Shown here one piece after another: positions 18,801-27,996 of a stretch of 38,913 bases of DNA; the stretch's first letter is position 1; each line of letters opens with the position of its first letter. A program made the translations under genes and the position numbers. The stretch is from Phycisphaeraceae bacterium (GTDB taxonomy: Bacteria > Planctomycetota > Phycisphaerae > Phycisphaerales > Phycisphaeraceae): NCBI GenBank assembly GCA_002686995.1, contig NYZC01000232.1, positions 1-38,913 of the forward strand, written 5' to 3'. The notes beneath the pieces are model-generated. The model searched no databases and was not told the DNA's origin. It was given only the letters and a program-made list of their open reading frames with translations.

Positions 18801-21800
18801 CGTGGAGATTCCGCTGCATCATCTCTTCGAGCTTCCGACGATCGACGCCCTCGCGCGGCACATCGAAGCGGCGCGCGGCGCGTCCCGCGCGGCACCGGCT
18901 CCGATTCAGCCGGAGCCGGAAGCGTCACCCGCACCGCTGTCGTTTGCCCAGCAGCGCATGTGGCTGCTCGACCAGATGATGCCCGGCCAGTGCGTCTACA
19001 ACATCCCGGTCTCGATCGACCTTCGCGGCCCGGTACGGATCGACGCGCTGCAGCGAAGCCTCGAAAAAACAATCCGCCGCCACGATGTCCTTCGTACGAC
19101 GTTCGATGTCGAGGCCGGCCGCCCGGTGCAGCGCGTGCTCGACTCGGCGTCGATCGAGATGCCGGTCGAAGATGTCACGCCTGAAGATCTCGACCGGCGC
19201 TGCCTGGCCGAGGCGCAGCGACCGTTCGACCTGGCTCGTGGCCCCGTCATGCGTGCCCGCCTCTATCGCGTCGGCAGCGCCGATCCCCGGCACGTTCTGA
19301 TGCTGACGATCCATCACGTCTGCTTCGACGGCTGGTCGACCGGCATCCTCTTCCAGGAACTCGCCGACCTGTACGAAGCGGAGCTGAGCCGTAAACCGAC
19401 TGCAGCACCGCTGCCGAACCAGTACGCGGATTTCGCACGTTGGCAGCGTGCCGGATCGGATCAGGCGCAATCCGTCGACCTGGACTACTGGACGCGTCGG
19501 CTCGACCACATGCCGCCGCCGCTATGCCTGCCCTCGGACCGCCGCCGACCGCATGTTCAGACCTTCGAAGGCGCGACGCATCGCTTCGAGATCCCCGAAG
19601 ACACGACGGCGCGAATCGACGCCCTGTGTCGCGCTTCGGGCGTGACGCGCTTCATGGCCCTGCTCGCCGCCTTCCAGGTCCTGCTTGCACGGTACACCGG
19701 CGAGCACGACCTTGCCGTCGGAACCCCGATCGCCAACCGCAATCGGGTCGAAATCGAGCCACTCATCGGCTTCTTCGTCAACACGCTCGTCATGCGCACG
19801 GATCTGTCCGGCGATCCTTCGTTCATCGAGCTGCTCGGCCGCGTTCGCCGGACCGCGCTCGACGCCTACGACCACCAGGATCTTCCGTTCGAGCAGCTCG
19901 TCGATCATCTTCAGCCCGACCGGACGCTCTCTTCGAACCCGCTGTTCAACCTGATGTTCGTGCTTCAGAACACGCCACCGCCGGCGCGCACGGTCGGACC
20001 GCTCACCCTGGAGGCGCGGTTCGGCGACAACGGCGCGGCGCCGTTCGACCTGCTCCTGTCGATCACGCCGCATTCGAAGCAATGGCACGGCGCCGTCAAG
20101 TACAACCGGGACCTGTTCGACACCGCGACGATCGAAGTGATGGCCGGGCTCTACCGAACGCTGCTCGAATCGATCGCGGACGATCCGGAGCAGCCGATCT
20201 CCGATCTCCGGATCCTCGACGACACGCAACGGGCCGACGCTTTGCGCCGCGGGATGGCTTGCACGTCGCAGTATCCGCGCGACGCCACGATACACGCGCA
20301 GTTCGAGCAGCAGGCGCAGCGAAACCCCAACGCCGAGGCCGTCGTGTATGACGATGTGGTCCTGACCTATGGCGAGCTGGATCGGCGCGCCGATCATCTT
20401 GCGCGCCGCCTCGTACGGCTCGGCATCGGCCCGGACGTACCGGTCGCGATCCTGATGGAACGATCCGCCGATCTGATCATCGCCCTGCTCGGAATACTGA
20501 AAGCCGGCGGCGCCTACGTGCCGCTCTCACCAGAAGATCCGGCCGCGCGTCTGGCGGACATGCTCGATGACACGCGGGCACCCGTGATCATCGCCGATCG
20601 AAGGCATCGCGAGGCCGCCATCGGACCTGCGATCGTGGTCCACGTCGACGACGATGGGCCACCGCTGTCACACGACGCACCACTTCCGCAAGTGCGCGCC
20701 GATCACCTTGCGTACATCATCTACACGTCCGGATCGACCGGTCGGCCCAAGGGCGTTGCGATCGACCATCGGGCCGTGCTCCGCCTGGTCTGCGAATGCA
20801 ACTACATCGACATCGAGCCTTCGGATCGCGTGGCGCAGGGATCGACGGTCACGTTCGACGCCGCGACGTTCGAAATCTGGTCGCCGCTGCTCCACGGCGC
20901 CGGCCTCGTCGGCGTCGGACGCGACGAACTGCTCAGCCCCGACCTGCTTGGCCGACGCATTCGCGACGACGGGATCAACGTGCTGTTCCTGACGACTGCG
21001 CTGTTCAACCATCTCGCCGTCACGTCGCCGGCGATCTTCCGTCCGCTGCGCCATCTGCTCTTCGGCGGTGAAGCGTGTGACCCCGCCGCGGTCCGGGTCG
21101 TGCTTGCGGACGGCGCACCCGGGCGCCTCGTACACGTCTACGGTCCGACGGAGTGCACGACGTTCGCGACCTGGCACGACGTGACCGACGTCGCCGATGA
21201 CGCCGTCACCGTGCCGATCGGACACCCCGTCAGCAGCACCGAGACGTACGTGCTCGACGAATGCCATCAGCCGGTCGCGGCCGGCGTCCCGGGAGAGCTG
21301 TATCTCGGCGGCGACGGGCTCGCCCGCGGCTACCACCGGCGCCCCGATCTGACGAAGGAGCGGTTCGCCACCATCAATCTCGACGGTACGGCGCGGCGCC
21401 TCTACCGAACGGGCGACCGCGTGCGCTGCCGCGCGGACGGGGCCATCGAGTTCATGGGGCGTGTCGACGACGGACAGGTGAAGATTCGCGGCTTCCGAGT
21501 CGAGCTGGCCGAGATCGAGCGGACGCTCACCGGTGCCTCCGGCGTCGACGCCTGCGCCGTGCTGTACCGGCGCGACGGCAGTGATGCTCCCAGCCTGACC
21601 GCGTACTTCCGAGGCCACGCCGAAGCGTCCGACCACGCCGACGAAGCAGCCCTTCGACAGTTCGCGCGTCAGCACCTTCCGCATTACATGGTGCCCGACA
21701 TCTTCATGAGGCTGCCGGAGATGCCGCTGACGTCCGGCGGCAAGATCGACCGCAACGCCCTGCCGGCACCGAATCGCCATCGCAGTCCCGCCGACGCATT

Positions 21801-22131
21801 CGTGCCGCCTTCGAACGAGGCCGAACGGCGCATCGCGGATCTGTGGCGCGACGTGCTCAACCACGAGCGCGTCGGCATCGACGACAACTTCTTCGATCTC
21901 GGCGGCAACTCGCTCCGACTCAGCGTCCTTCGCATCCGCCTGCAGGAGACACTGGCGATTCCGATCCGCATGGCGGACCTGTTCCTGTATCCCACCGTCC
22001 GGACGCTGGCCGCGTTCGCCGCGCGCGGACACGACACGGACGCCGCCGACGCCGGTCGAGACCGAGCGGCGGCACGGCGCAGCGCCCCACGTCGGCCGCG
22101 CCGCCGGCAGTCTGCCCGTGAATCTTCGTAG
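15847..22131 (+). CDS. NRPS-3: C-A0-PCP-C-A-PCP with a degenerate first A domain
   Basis: The 2094-residue synthetase has two modules. Module 1 has a C domain (HHIIADG at 148), an A-like domain (about 462-925) and a PCP (GGHSLL, Ser970). The A-like domain lacks the T-S-G-S-T-G loop, the YGPTE motif, the YRTGD motif and the catalytic lysine (PDGAVDR near 912). It still aligns along its length with the first A domain of NRPS-2. Module 2 has a C domain (HHVCFDG at 1156), an intact A domain (YTSGSTGRPKG near 1626, Lys1966) and a PCP (GGNSLR, Ser2022). Its pocket residues read D-A-F-F-L-G-V-T-F-K, suggesting an aliphatic residue such as isoleucine, valine or leucine. The C-terminal tail is rich in Arg and Ala and precedes the PKS by 14 nt, so it may be a docking segment. 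The start is uncertain among 15823, 15841 and 15847. Confidence 0.94.
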   Translation: MPDCPEMSYVAQDVVVFPQSFAQQRLWFIDRLLAQRSGYHITSAIRLDGRLDHDALRSALERIVDRHEALRTTFAIIEDEPAQLIAPALSLPLEITDVRDVEAFGETHLERMIDEDARAPFDLARGPLFRLRLIVLGSDRHVLVLVIHHIIADGWSLGVLYEELGLLYNALLDGRDPDSALGELPIQYADFSQWQRGWLQGEVLDAQLTHWTQRLDGLRHLELPTDRPRPVMQSPHGAAVERRLPEDLVRRVRAIAQQQQCTFFMAALTAFSLMLRRYCDQTDVVVASPIANRNRSEIEPLIGFFANIVVMRTRVDDDRTFRELLERTRDAALADYDHQDLPFEMIVEALQPQRDMSRNPLVQVIFADQNAPMAPPMMDGLDVRNLRPGASLTRFDIEMHLEPEGDETIAHCIYNRDLFNPETAERMLDHFQKLLESAVATPDRPVGALAMLDDDERRPIRAAARGRSTTRDITPPLLHAIVEDRARRSPDSCAVQCGSTSLTFADLDRQTVRWARHLRSIGVDRRTRVALALPSGLEQAVAMLAVLKAGGTCVPPTDDAAVRFTRNDDASDTDCIVVDVGTISDRIEACEIKDLPFVNEPDDPAVELAGLEPCRASHRSLAALVEWQIEDLSLNERDRVASRAPITSLPGALAMFATWGAGGTVCIEEPDQDDQAGRLFAPDITRAFLPSTALVEVVVTMRGNADADPSALKSVVAYGEPIRIDAHLAALFTELSCRLQLQLHLTGGDGIAVCTHHLDDDPSHWPEFPPIGPPSHGSVSVLDDHGAPVPIGVPGRLCLDDDPAGQRVRRRRDGLLDYVGRVGDRIEIRGHRVEARAVEHALAAHPRVRQCVVIVDRENDSERLIAGIVPEDGAALPTEVQWHQFLAARIAAPSLDTVFVPIDRIPLGPDGAVDRASLPRPPRGAVDASTHATATPRTAVEEMLAGSWCEVLGIDEVGLHDDFFELGGHSLLATQLFSRIASAFGVEIPLHHLFELPTIDALARHIEAARGASRAAPAPIQPEPEASPAPLSFAQQRMWLLDQMMPGQCVYNIPVSIDLRGPVRIDALQRSLEKTIRRHDVLRTTFDVEAGRPVQRVLDSASIEMPVEDVTPEDLDRRCLAEAQRPFDLARGPVMRARLYRVGSADPRHVLMLTIHHVCFDGWSTGILFQELADLYEAELSRKPTAAPLPNQYADFARWQRAGSDQAQSVDLDYWTRRLDHMPPPLCLPSDRRRPHVQTFEGATHRFEIPEDTTARIDALCRASGVTRFMALLAAFQVLLARYTGEHDLAVGTPIANRNRVEIEPLIGFFVNTLVMRTDLSGDPSFIELLGRVRRTALDAYDHQDLPFEQLVDHLQPDRTLSSNPLFNLMFVLQNTPPPARTVGPLTLEARFGDNGAAPFDLLLSITPHSKQWHGAVKYNRDLFDTATIEVMAGLYRTLLESIADDPEQPISDLRILDDTQRADALRRGMACTSQYPRDATIHAQFEQQAQRNPNAEAVVYDDVVLTYGELDRRADHLARRLVRLGIGPDVPVAILMERSADLIIALLGILKAGGAYVPLSPEDPAARLADMLDDTRAPVIIADRRHREAAIGPAIVVHVDDDGPPLSHDAPLPQVRADHLAYIIYTSGSTGRPKGVAIDHRAVLRLVCECNYIDIEPSDRVAQGSTVTFDAATFEIWSPLLHGAGLVGVGRDELLSPDLLGRRIRDDGINVLFLTTALFNHLAVTSPAIFRPLRHLLFGGEACDPAAVRVVLADGAPGRLVHVYGPTECTTFATWHDVTDVADDAVTVPIGHPVSSTETYVLDECHQPVAAGVPGELYLGGDGLARGYHRRPDLTKERFATINLDGTARRLYRTGDRVRCRADGAIEFMGRVDDGQVKIRGFRVELAEIERTLTGASGVDACAVLYRRDGSDAPSLTAYFRGHAEASDHADEAALRQFARQHLPHYMVPDIFMRLPEMPLTSGGKIDRNALPAPNRHRSPADAFVPPSNEAERRIADLWRDVLNHERVGIDDNFFDLGGNSLRLSVLRIRLQETLAIPIRMADLFLYPTVRTLAAFAARGHDTDAADAGRDRAAARRSAPRRPRRRQSARESS
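17230..18620 (+). other. Degenerate, probably inactive adenylation domain (A0)
   Basis: This segment of NRPS-3 keeps the overall order of an A domain: SLTFADLDRQ, AVLKAGGTCVP, TWGAGGT, AFLPSTALVEVV, GRVGDRIEIRG, and PDGAVDR in place of SGKVDR. The loop that binds ATP phosphate is gone (AGLEPCRASHRSLAALVEWQ stands where STGRPKAVAMPHTPLVNLIRWQ-like sequence is expected). NHYGPTE is replaced by LHLTGGD, and the catalytic lysine by alanine. No other frame restores the motifs, so this is in-frame decay or a new role, not a single frameshift. Confidence 0.88.
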
Positions 22132-22145
22132 CGATCAAGACACCG

Positions 22146-25100
22146 ATGCCTGATCACCCCACCGAACTTGAATCCGCCTCACCCTGCGACGTCGCGATCG
22201 TGGGCTGCTCCGGGCGCTTTCCTGGTGCCTCGTCGGTCGACGCGTTCTGGCGCAATCTCTGCGCGGGACTCGAATCGATCACGGCCTTCTCCGACGACGC
22301 GCTCGAAGCCGCGGGCGTCGATCGCACCGCGCTGGCGGACGACCACTACGTCAAGGCGCGCGGCATCCTCGAAGGGATCGACCAGTTCGACGCCGACTTC
22401 TTCGGCATGACGGCACGGGAAGCGGAGACGACCGATCCGCAGCACCGAATGCTGCTCGAGTGCGCTCACGAGGCGCTGGAGTCCGCGGCCTGCGACCCGG
22501 AGCGGTTCGACGGTCGCATCGCCGTATTCGCCGGTGCCCGAAGCAACACGTACGTCGAAGCGAACCTGAGCGGCCATCCCGATATCCTCGAATCCGTCGG
22601 CGCCGTCCAGCACACGATTCAGAACCTGCGCGACTTCATCGCCACGTTCATTTCGTACAAGCTCGATCTGAAGGGTCCGAGCCTCGACGTGCAGACGGCA
22701 TGCTCGACGTCGCTCGTCGCGGTGCACCTGGCCGCCCAGAGCCTGATCAACCACGAGTGCGACCTGGCGCTGGCCGGCGGGGCCTCGATCCACCTGCCCC
22801 AGGTCAGCGGATACCGATACGAGACCGGCGGCATCGCCTCGCCGGACGGTCACTGCAGACCGTTCGATGCCGGCGCCAACGGCACGGTGCCAGGCAACGG
22901 CGTGGCGATCGTGGCGCTCAAACGCCTCGACGACGCGGTGCGCCAGGCCGATCCGATCGTGGCCGTGGTGAAGGCCACGGCGGTGAACAACGACGGCTCG
23001 GCGAAGGTCGGATTCACCGCACCGAGCGTCCAGGGACAAACCGCGGTCATCGCCGAAGCGCTGGCCATGGCGGAGATCGATCCCGGCACGATGCGCTTCA
23101 TCGAAACACACGGCACCGGCACGGCACTGGGCGATCCCGCCGAGATCGAGGCGCTGACAAGGGCGTACGGTCACCCGGGGGGGGATTGCCTGATCGGGTC
23201 GCTGAAGTCGAACGTCGGGCACCTCGACGCGGCGGCCGGCGCCGCGGGTCTCATCAAGACGGCGCTCGCGCTGTCGCATCGCAGGCTGCCGCAGAGCCTG
23301 CATTTCGAGCGGCCCAATCCGGAGATCGACTTCGCCGCCGGCCCGTTCAGGGTCAGTGCCGGCCGGGTCGACTGGCCTGAGCGCGACGGCCCGTTGCGGG
23401 CAGGCGTCAGCTCGTTCGGCATCGGCGGCACGAACGTCCACGCGGTGCTCGAGTCCCCGCCATCGGGACACGCCGCATCGACCACGCCTGCCGGTCCGCA
23501 ACTTCTGCTCCTCTCGGCGCGAACCGAGTCGGCGCTCGATCAGATGCAACGTCAGCTCGCGGATCACCTGCGCGAGCACCCGGACCTGTCCGCCGCGGAT
23601 GCCGCATACACGCTGCAGGTTGGACGGCGCCGCTTTCCCTGCCGCCGCGCGTGGATCGTCGAAGACCGCGACGATGCGATCACGCGCCTGGACGGCGGAG
23701 CCGGCAGCGCCCCCGCGGTGACACATGAACCCGCGCCCCTCGTGTTCATGTTCCCCGGCCAGGGCGCGCAGCACGCCGCAATGGGACAGGCGCTGTACGA
23801 CGCCGATCCCGTCTACCGCGAGCAGTTCGACCGCTGCGCCGAGCGACTGAAGTCGAGCATCGAGGTGGACCTGCGTGACCTCGTGATGCAGAATCGCCCA
23901 CCGGACGAGGTGAACCGCCTGCTCGCCCAGACCCGAATCACGCAGGCGGCGCTGTTCGCCGTCGAGTACGCCGCCGCGCGCATGTGGATGGCCTGGGGCG
24001 TGACCCCCGCCGCGATGATCGGACACAGCATCGGCGAGTACGTCGCCGCCTGTCTCGCCGGCGTGTTCGAGCTCGAGGACGCGCTCGATCTGGTAGCCGA
24101 GCGCGGGCGCCTGATGCAGCAGATGCCGACTGGCGCGATGCTCGCCGTACCCCGCGGCGAGACCGAGATCGTGCCCTGCCTCGACGGCGAACTCTGCGTC
24201 GTGGCGACCAACGGTCACCTGCTCACCGTCGTCGGCGGTCCTGCAGCACAGATCGACGCACTGCAGGCGCGACTTGCCGGCGAAGGTGACGAGTGCCGGC
24301 GTCTTCGCACATCGCACGCGTTTCACAGCGCGTCCATGGATCCCGTAGTCGATCCGTTCGTACAGCGCGTCGGGACGGTCACATTCCGCCGTCCGTCGAT
24401 TCCGTACGTCTCGAACCTGACGGGGACCTGGATCGAGGATCACCAGGCAACCGACCCGGAATACTGGGGCAGGCATCTGCGAAAAACCGTGAGATTCGCG
24501 GAAGGATTGCAGACGATTCTCACGGAGCGCCGCACGCTGCTCGAGATCGGACCCGGCCGAAGCCTGGCGACGCTGGCGCGGCAGGCGCCGGATCGTCGCG
24601 AAGACACGGTCGTCATCAGCACGATGACGCCGTCCGCCACGCAGCAGAATGACCGCATCACGGCGCTGGCCGCCGCCGGCGATCTCTGGACCGCCGGCGT
24701 CGAGCTCGACTGGTCGGCGCTGCACCCGCCGGAACGTCGTCGCGTTCGTCTGCCGACCTATCCGTTCGAGCGCCGGCGATACTGGATCGATCCTGCGACG
24801 GAATCGTCCCCCCCCGCCTCGGTGGCATCACCGCAGCACCGCGAAGTCGATGACTGGTGCTCGGTGCCGAGCTGGAAGCGCTCGATTTCCGCAGAGCTGC
24901 TTCCACGCACTGACGCGATCGACGAGCCTGAAAGCTGGCTGGTGTTCAGTGACGGTACGGAGCTGAACACGACCATCGTCGACGAACTCGACGCGCGGGG
25001 ATGTCGCGTGACCGTCGTGCTGTCGGGTGCCGAGTCCGGCCTGTTCCGAGAGAACGACACGGACGATTCCTTCCGGTACCGGATCGGCCCCGATCGCCCC

Positions 25101-26768
25101 GAGGACTACGCGGCGCTGCTGTCCGAGCTGCGACGCCTCGAGCGCTTTCCTCAAGGCATCGTTCACGCCTGGCACGATCCGAGCAGCGAGACTGCCGATC
25201 CCGGCGCCATCGGGGCCATACGATACAAGGCTTTTTACAGTCTCATTCACCTTGCCCAGGCGATCGGTGAGCAGACCGACCCCGGCGTCATCCGGTTCGA
25301 GCTGATCACCGAGCGCGTCTTCAACGTGCTTGGCGACGAAGCCGTCGATCCGGCGCGCTCGCTGATCATCGGTCCCGCGCTCGTTATCCCGCAGGAATAC
25401 TCCGGCGCCACGTGCCGGCTGTACGACCTGGAAGGTGCCGTGGCACCGGATCTTGCGAAAGAACTCGTCGCCGAGTTCACCGCGCGCCCGGTCAACGACG
25501 TGATCGCCTACCGACGCGGGCGCCGATGGACTCGGACGTTCGAGCCGATCCACCTCCCCGAAGCCGATCCGAATGCGAAGCGCGACGGCGTGTACGTGAT
25601 CACCGGCGGATTCGAAGCCCCGGCGATCGCGGTCGCCGAGCGCCTCGCGGAGCGCGGCGCGACTGCCCTCGCGCTGATCGCGCCGGCGCCGGAGCCCGAT
25701 ACGGACGACGAGGTCACGGCAGCGCTCCGGCGCCGGTGGGAAGCGATCGAACAAGAAGGCACCCGGCTCTTCGTCACGCATTGCGCCTTCGGTGACTCGG
25801 CGCATTGGACCCGGATCCTCGGCGACGTCGAGCAGCAGCTTGGGCGCATCGACGGCGTCATTCACGCCTCCGACGCGATCGGACAGGGTCTGATCCAGCT
25901 GAAGACACCCGGGATGGTCGAGGCGGTCATGTCGATCAAGGTCGACGCTGCCGTCGCCCTGGCCTCGGCGCTGCGCGACCGTTCCGTCGGCTTCCTTGCC
26001 CTGTTCGCCACCAATCTCTCCTCGACGGGCGGCTTCGGCCAGGTCGACTTCTGCGCCGCCGGCGCGCTGCTCGACGGGCTCGCACAGAAATGCGCGGCAA
26101 TGCCACCGCGCGTCGTCACGATCGACTGGCCGCTCTGGCGACCGGATGACTTTGACGACCGCCCCCCGGAAGCGTCGGGCATGGACGCCGTCGTTCGCCA
26201 GTACCTCGAGCGTTACGGGATCGACGCCGCGACGGCCGCCGATCTTCTCGACAGGATCCTTGACACGAATCTGCGGCAGGTCGTCGTGTCGACGCATGAC
26301 TTCAACGACGTCATCGATCATCCCGAACGCTTCACCGCGGACCTGTTCATGGAGAACGTCCGCCGCACCGAGCCGCGTCACGACCGACCTGGCGCCGCCA
26401 GCGACTTCGCGGCGCCCGCCAACGAGACCGAATCGGCGATCGCGTCGATCTGGGAGGATCTTTTCGGAATCACGCCGATCGGCACCCGCGACAACTTCTT
26501 CGACCTTGGCGGCCATTCCCTGCTCGCGATCCAGCTCGTCTCGCGCCTCCGTAAGACGTTCCAGGTGGAGGTGCTGCTTTCGAGCGTCTTCGAGCACCCG
26601 ACCGTCGCCGGCTTGTCGGCGCTGATCACCGGGACCGGCTTCGAGGACGACGACATGGACGAGGTCGAAGCGCTGCTGGCCGAGATCGAGGGCCTGTCCC
26701 CCGATCACGCGCGCGCGCAGCTCGACGAGCAACTCGCACGAGAGGATCATGAGTCACGGGAAGGATGA
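22146..26768 (+). CDS. Type I PKS module: KS-AT-KR0-ACP
   Basis: This 1540-residue protein is one polyketide extension module. The KS (about 12-440) has TACSTS with Cys186, HGTGT with His322 and KSNVGH with His359. The AT (about 535-850) has GHSIGE with Ser628 and HAFH at 724-727, the pattern usual for malonyl-CoA. A KR-like region follows (about 890-1370), but the nucleotide-binding motif reads TGGFEAPAI instead of TGGxGxxG. The catalytic Tyr and Asn are replaced by Phe1302 and Gly1306 in GQVDFCAAG. The beta-keto group is therefore probably kept. The carrier has GGHSLL with Ser1458. The acidic C-terminal helix (DEVEALLAEIEGL) resembles docking tails. No DH or ER is present. The gene overlaps the LLM gene by 20 bp. 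Confidence 0.95.
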   Translation: MPDHPTELESASPCDVAIVGCSGRFPGASSVDAFWRNLCAGLESITAFSDDALEAAGVDRTALADDHYVKARGILEGIDQFDADFFGMTAREAETTDPQHRMLLECAHEALESAACDPERFDGRIAVFAGARSNTYVEANLSGHPDILESVGAVQHTIQNLRDFIATFISYKLDLKGPSLDVQTACSTSLVAVHLAAQSLINHECDLALAGGASIHLPQVSGYRYETGGIASPDGHCRPFDAGANGTVPGNGVAIVALKRLDDAVRQADPIVAVVKATAVNNDGSAKVGFTAPSVQGQTAVIAEALAMAEIDPGTMRFIETHGTGTALGDPAEIEALTRAYGHPGGDCLIGSLKSNVGHLDAAAGAAGLIKTALALSHRRLPQSLHFERPNPEIDFAAGPFRVSAGRVDWPERDGPLRAGVSSFGIGGTNVHAVLESPPSGHAASTTPAGPQLLLLSARTESALDQMQRQLADHLREHPDLSAADAAYTLQVGRRRFPCRRAWIVEDRDDAITRLDGGAGSAPAVTHEPAPLVFMFPGQGAQHAAMGQALYDADPVYREQFDRCAERLKSSIEVDLRDLVMQNRPPDEVNRLLAQTRITQAALFAVEYAAARMWMAWGVTPAAMIGHSIGEYVAACLAGVFELEDALDLVAERGRLMQQMPTGAMLAVPRGETEIVPCLDGELCVVATNGHLLTVVGGPAAQIDALQARLAGEGDECRRLRTSHAFHSASMDPVVDPFVQRVGTVTFRRPSIPYVSNLTGTWIEDHQATDPEYWGRHLRKTVRFAEGLQTILTERRTLLEIGPGRSLATLARQAPDRREDTVVISTMTPSATQQNDRITALAAAGDLWTAGVELDWSALHPPERRRVRLPTYPFERRRYWIDPATESSPPASVASPQHREVDDWCSVPSWKRSISAELLPRTDAIDEPESWLVFSDGTELNTTIVDELDARGCRVTVVLSGAESGLFRENDTDDSFRYRIGPDRPEDYAALLSELRRLERFPQGIVHAWHDPSSETADPGAIGAIRYKAFYSLIHLAQAIGEQTDPGVIRFELITERVFNVLGDEAVDPARSLIIGPALVIPQEYSGATCRLYDLEGAVAPDLAKELVAEFTARPVNDVIAYRRGRRWTRTFEPIHLPEADPNAKRDGVYVITGGFEAPAIAVAERLAERGATALALIAPAPEPDTDDEVTAALRRRWEAIEQEGTRLFVTHCAFGDSAHWTRILGDVEQQLGRIDGVIHASDAIGQGLIQLKTPGMVEAVMSIKVDAAVALASALRDRSVGFLALFATNLSSTGGFGQVDFCAAGALLDGLAQKCAAMPPRVVTIDWPLWRPDDFDDRPPEASGMDAVVRQYLERYGIDAATAADLLDRILDTNLRQVVVSTHDFNDVIDHPERFTADLFMENVRRTEPRHDRPGAASDFAAPANETESAIASIWEDLFGITPIGTRDNFFDLGGHSLLAIQLVSRLRKTFQVEVLLSSVFEHPTVAGLSALITGTGFEDDDMDEVEALLAEIEGLSPDHARAQLDEQLAREDHESREG

Positions 26769-27996
26769 CATCTCCAAGCGCCTCGCGGCGCTTTCGTCGC
26801 AGCAGCAGGAGCTCCTGCGGATGCGCCTGCGACAGCGGCAGCACGCCGCCGAAGCCCCGTCGCCCGCGACCCCGCCGAACGATGAAGCGTTGGCGGATCG
26901 CGACGGGCCGGCGCCGGGCACGATGCGCTTCAGCCTGTTCTTTTTCTCCGACGACGGGTCGAAGGCGGGCGGCGAGAAGTACGACCTGCTTCTGCAATGT
27001 GCGAAGTTCGCGGACCGTCACGGTTACGAGGCGGTCTGGACGCCGGAGCGCCACTTCCAGGACTTCGGCGGGCTCTACCCCAACCCGTCCGTGCTGGGCG
27101 CCGCGCTGGCCGCCGTGACGACGCGCGTGCAGATCCGCGCCGGCAGCGTCGTCATCCCGCTGCACCATCCCGTTCGACTCGCAGAGGAATGGTCGGTCGT
27201 CGACAACCTCTCGGGCGGTCGCGTCGCCATCTCGATCGCCACCGGCTGGCACCCGCACGACTTCGTCCTCGCGCCGGGCCGCTACGACGAGCGTCGCGAC
27301 GACACGTACCGGAATCTCGAAATCATCCAGCGGCTCTGGTCCGGCGACGCCGTCTCGTTCGAGGACCGCGACGGCCGGGCGTACGAGCTGAAGATCCTGC
27401 CCCGCCCCGTGCAAGACCGGCTGCCGATCTGGGTATCCATCGCCGGTAATCCAGACACCTGGATCCACGCCGGGGAGATCGGCGCCAACGTGCTGACCGC
27501 CCTGCCGTCGACGTCGCTCGACGACATGTCGCGCAAGTTCCGCCTGTATCGCCGCGCGCTGCGCGGGCACGGCCACGACCCGCGCCACTGCACGGTGTCG
27601 GTGATGCTCCACACGTTCCTCGGTGAAGACGACGACGACATCCGCAGACAGGTCCGTGCGCCGATGATCCGTTACCTGAAGACCTTCTTCCGACAGAAGG
27701 AGGACCTCATCGCCGGCGCCGACGAGATCGAGACCGCCGACAAGGATGCGATGATGTCGATCGCGTTCGACCGCTACTTCCGTGACCGTTCGCTGCTGGG
27801 CACGCCGCAGCGATGCGCGCCGCTGATCGACCGCCTGATCGGCATGGGCGTCAACGAGATCGCTTGCCTCGTCGACTTCGGGCTGCCGACCTCGACGGTG
27901 CTGAAGGGGCTGGAGCACCTGAACCTGCTCAAGGATCGCTACGCGCAGCATAGGAATGAACCGCGAATCGTGAACCGAAGCGCAGACCACGCCTGA
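26749..27996 (+). CDS. Luciferase-like monooxygenase (LLM) of natural product clusters
   Basis: The 415-residue protein belongs to the flavin-dependent bacterial luciferase-like family, in the subgroup found as domains or single proteins in NRPS/PKS clusters (MupA-like). Family members use reduced flavin and O2, typically to hydroxylate carrier-bound intermediates. The core begins near residue 58 (MRFSLFFFSDDG) and includes EAVWTPERHFQDFGG, SVVIPLHHPVRLAEEWS, GRVAISIATGWHP and a C-terminal LIGMGVNEIACLVDFG. Residues 8-31 form a separate helix (SKRLAALSSQQQELLRMRL) that nearly matches the N-terminus of NRPS-4, which suggests docking to the same partner. It overlaps the PKS gene by 20 bp and the NRPS-4 ATG by one base (TGATG), so all three are probably translationally coupled. 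The likely substrate is the beta-ketoacyl chain on the PKS carrier or the next aminoacyl unit; this is inference. Confidence 0.9.
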   Translation: MSHGKDDISKRLAALSSQQQELLRMRLRQRQHAAEAPSPATPPNDEALADRDGPAPGTMRFSLFFFSDDGSKAGGEKYDLLLQCAKFADRHGYEAVWTPERHFQDFGGLYPNPSVLGAALAAVTTRVQIRAGSVVIPLHHPVRLAEEWSVVDNLSGGRVAISIATGWHPHDFVLAPGRYDERRDDTYRNLEIIQRLWSGDAVSFEDRDGRAYELKILPRPVQDRLPIWVSIAGNPDTWIHAGEIGANVLTALPSTSLDDMSRKFRLYRRALRGHGHDPRHCTVSVMLHTFLGEDDDDIRRQVRAPMIRYLKTFFRQKEDLIAGADEIETADKDAMMSIAFDRYFRDRSLLGTPQRCAPLIDRLIGMGVNEIACLVDFGLPTSTVLKGLEHLNLLKDRYAQHRNEPRIVNRSADHA

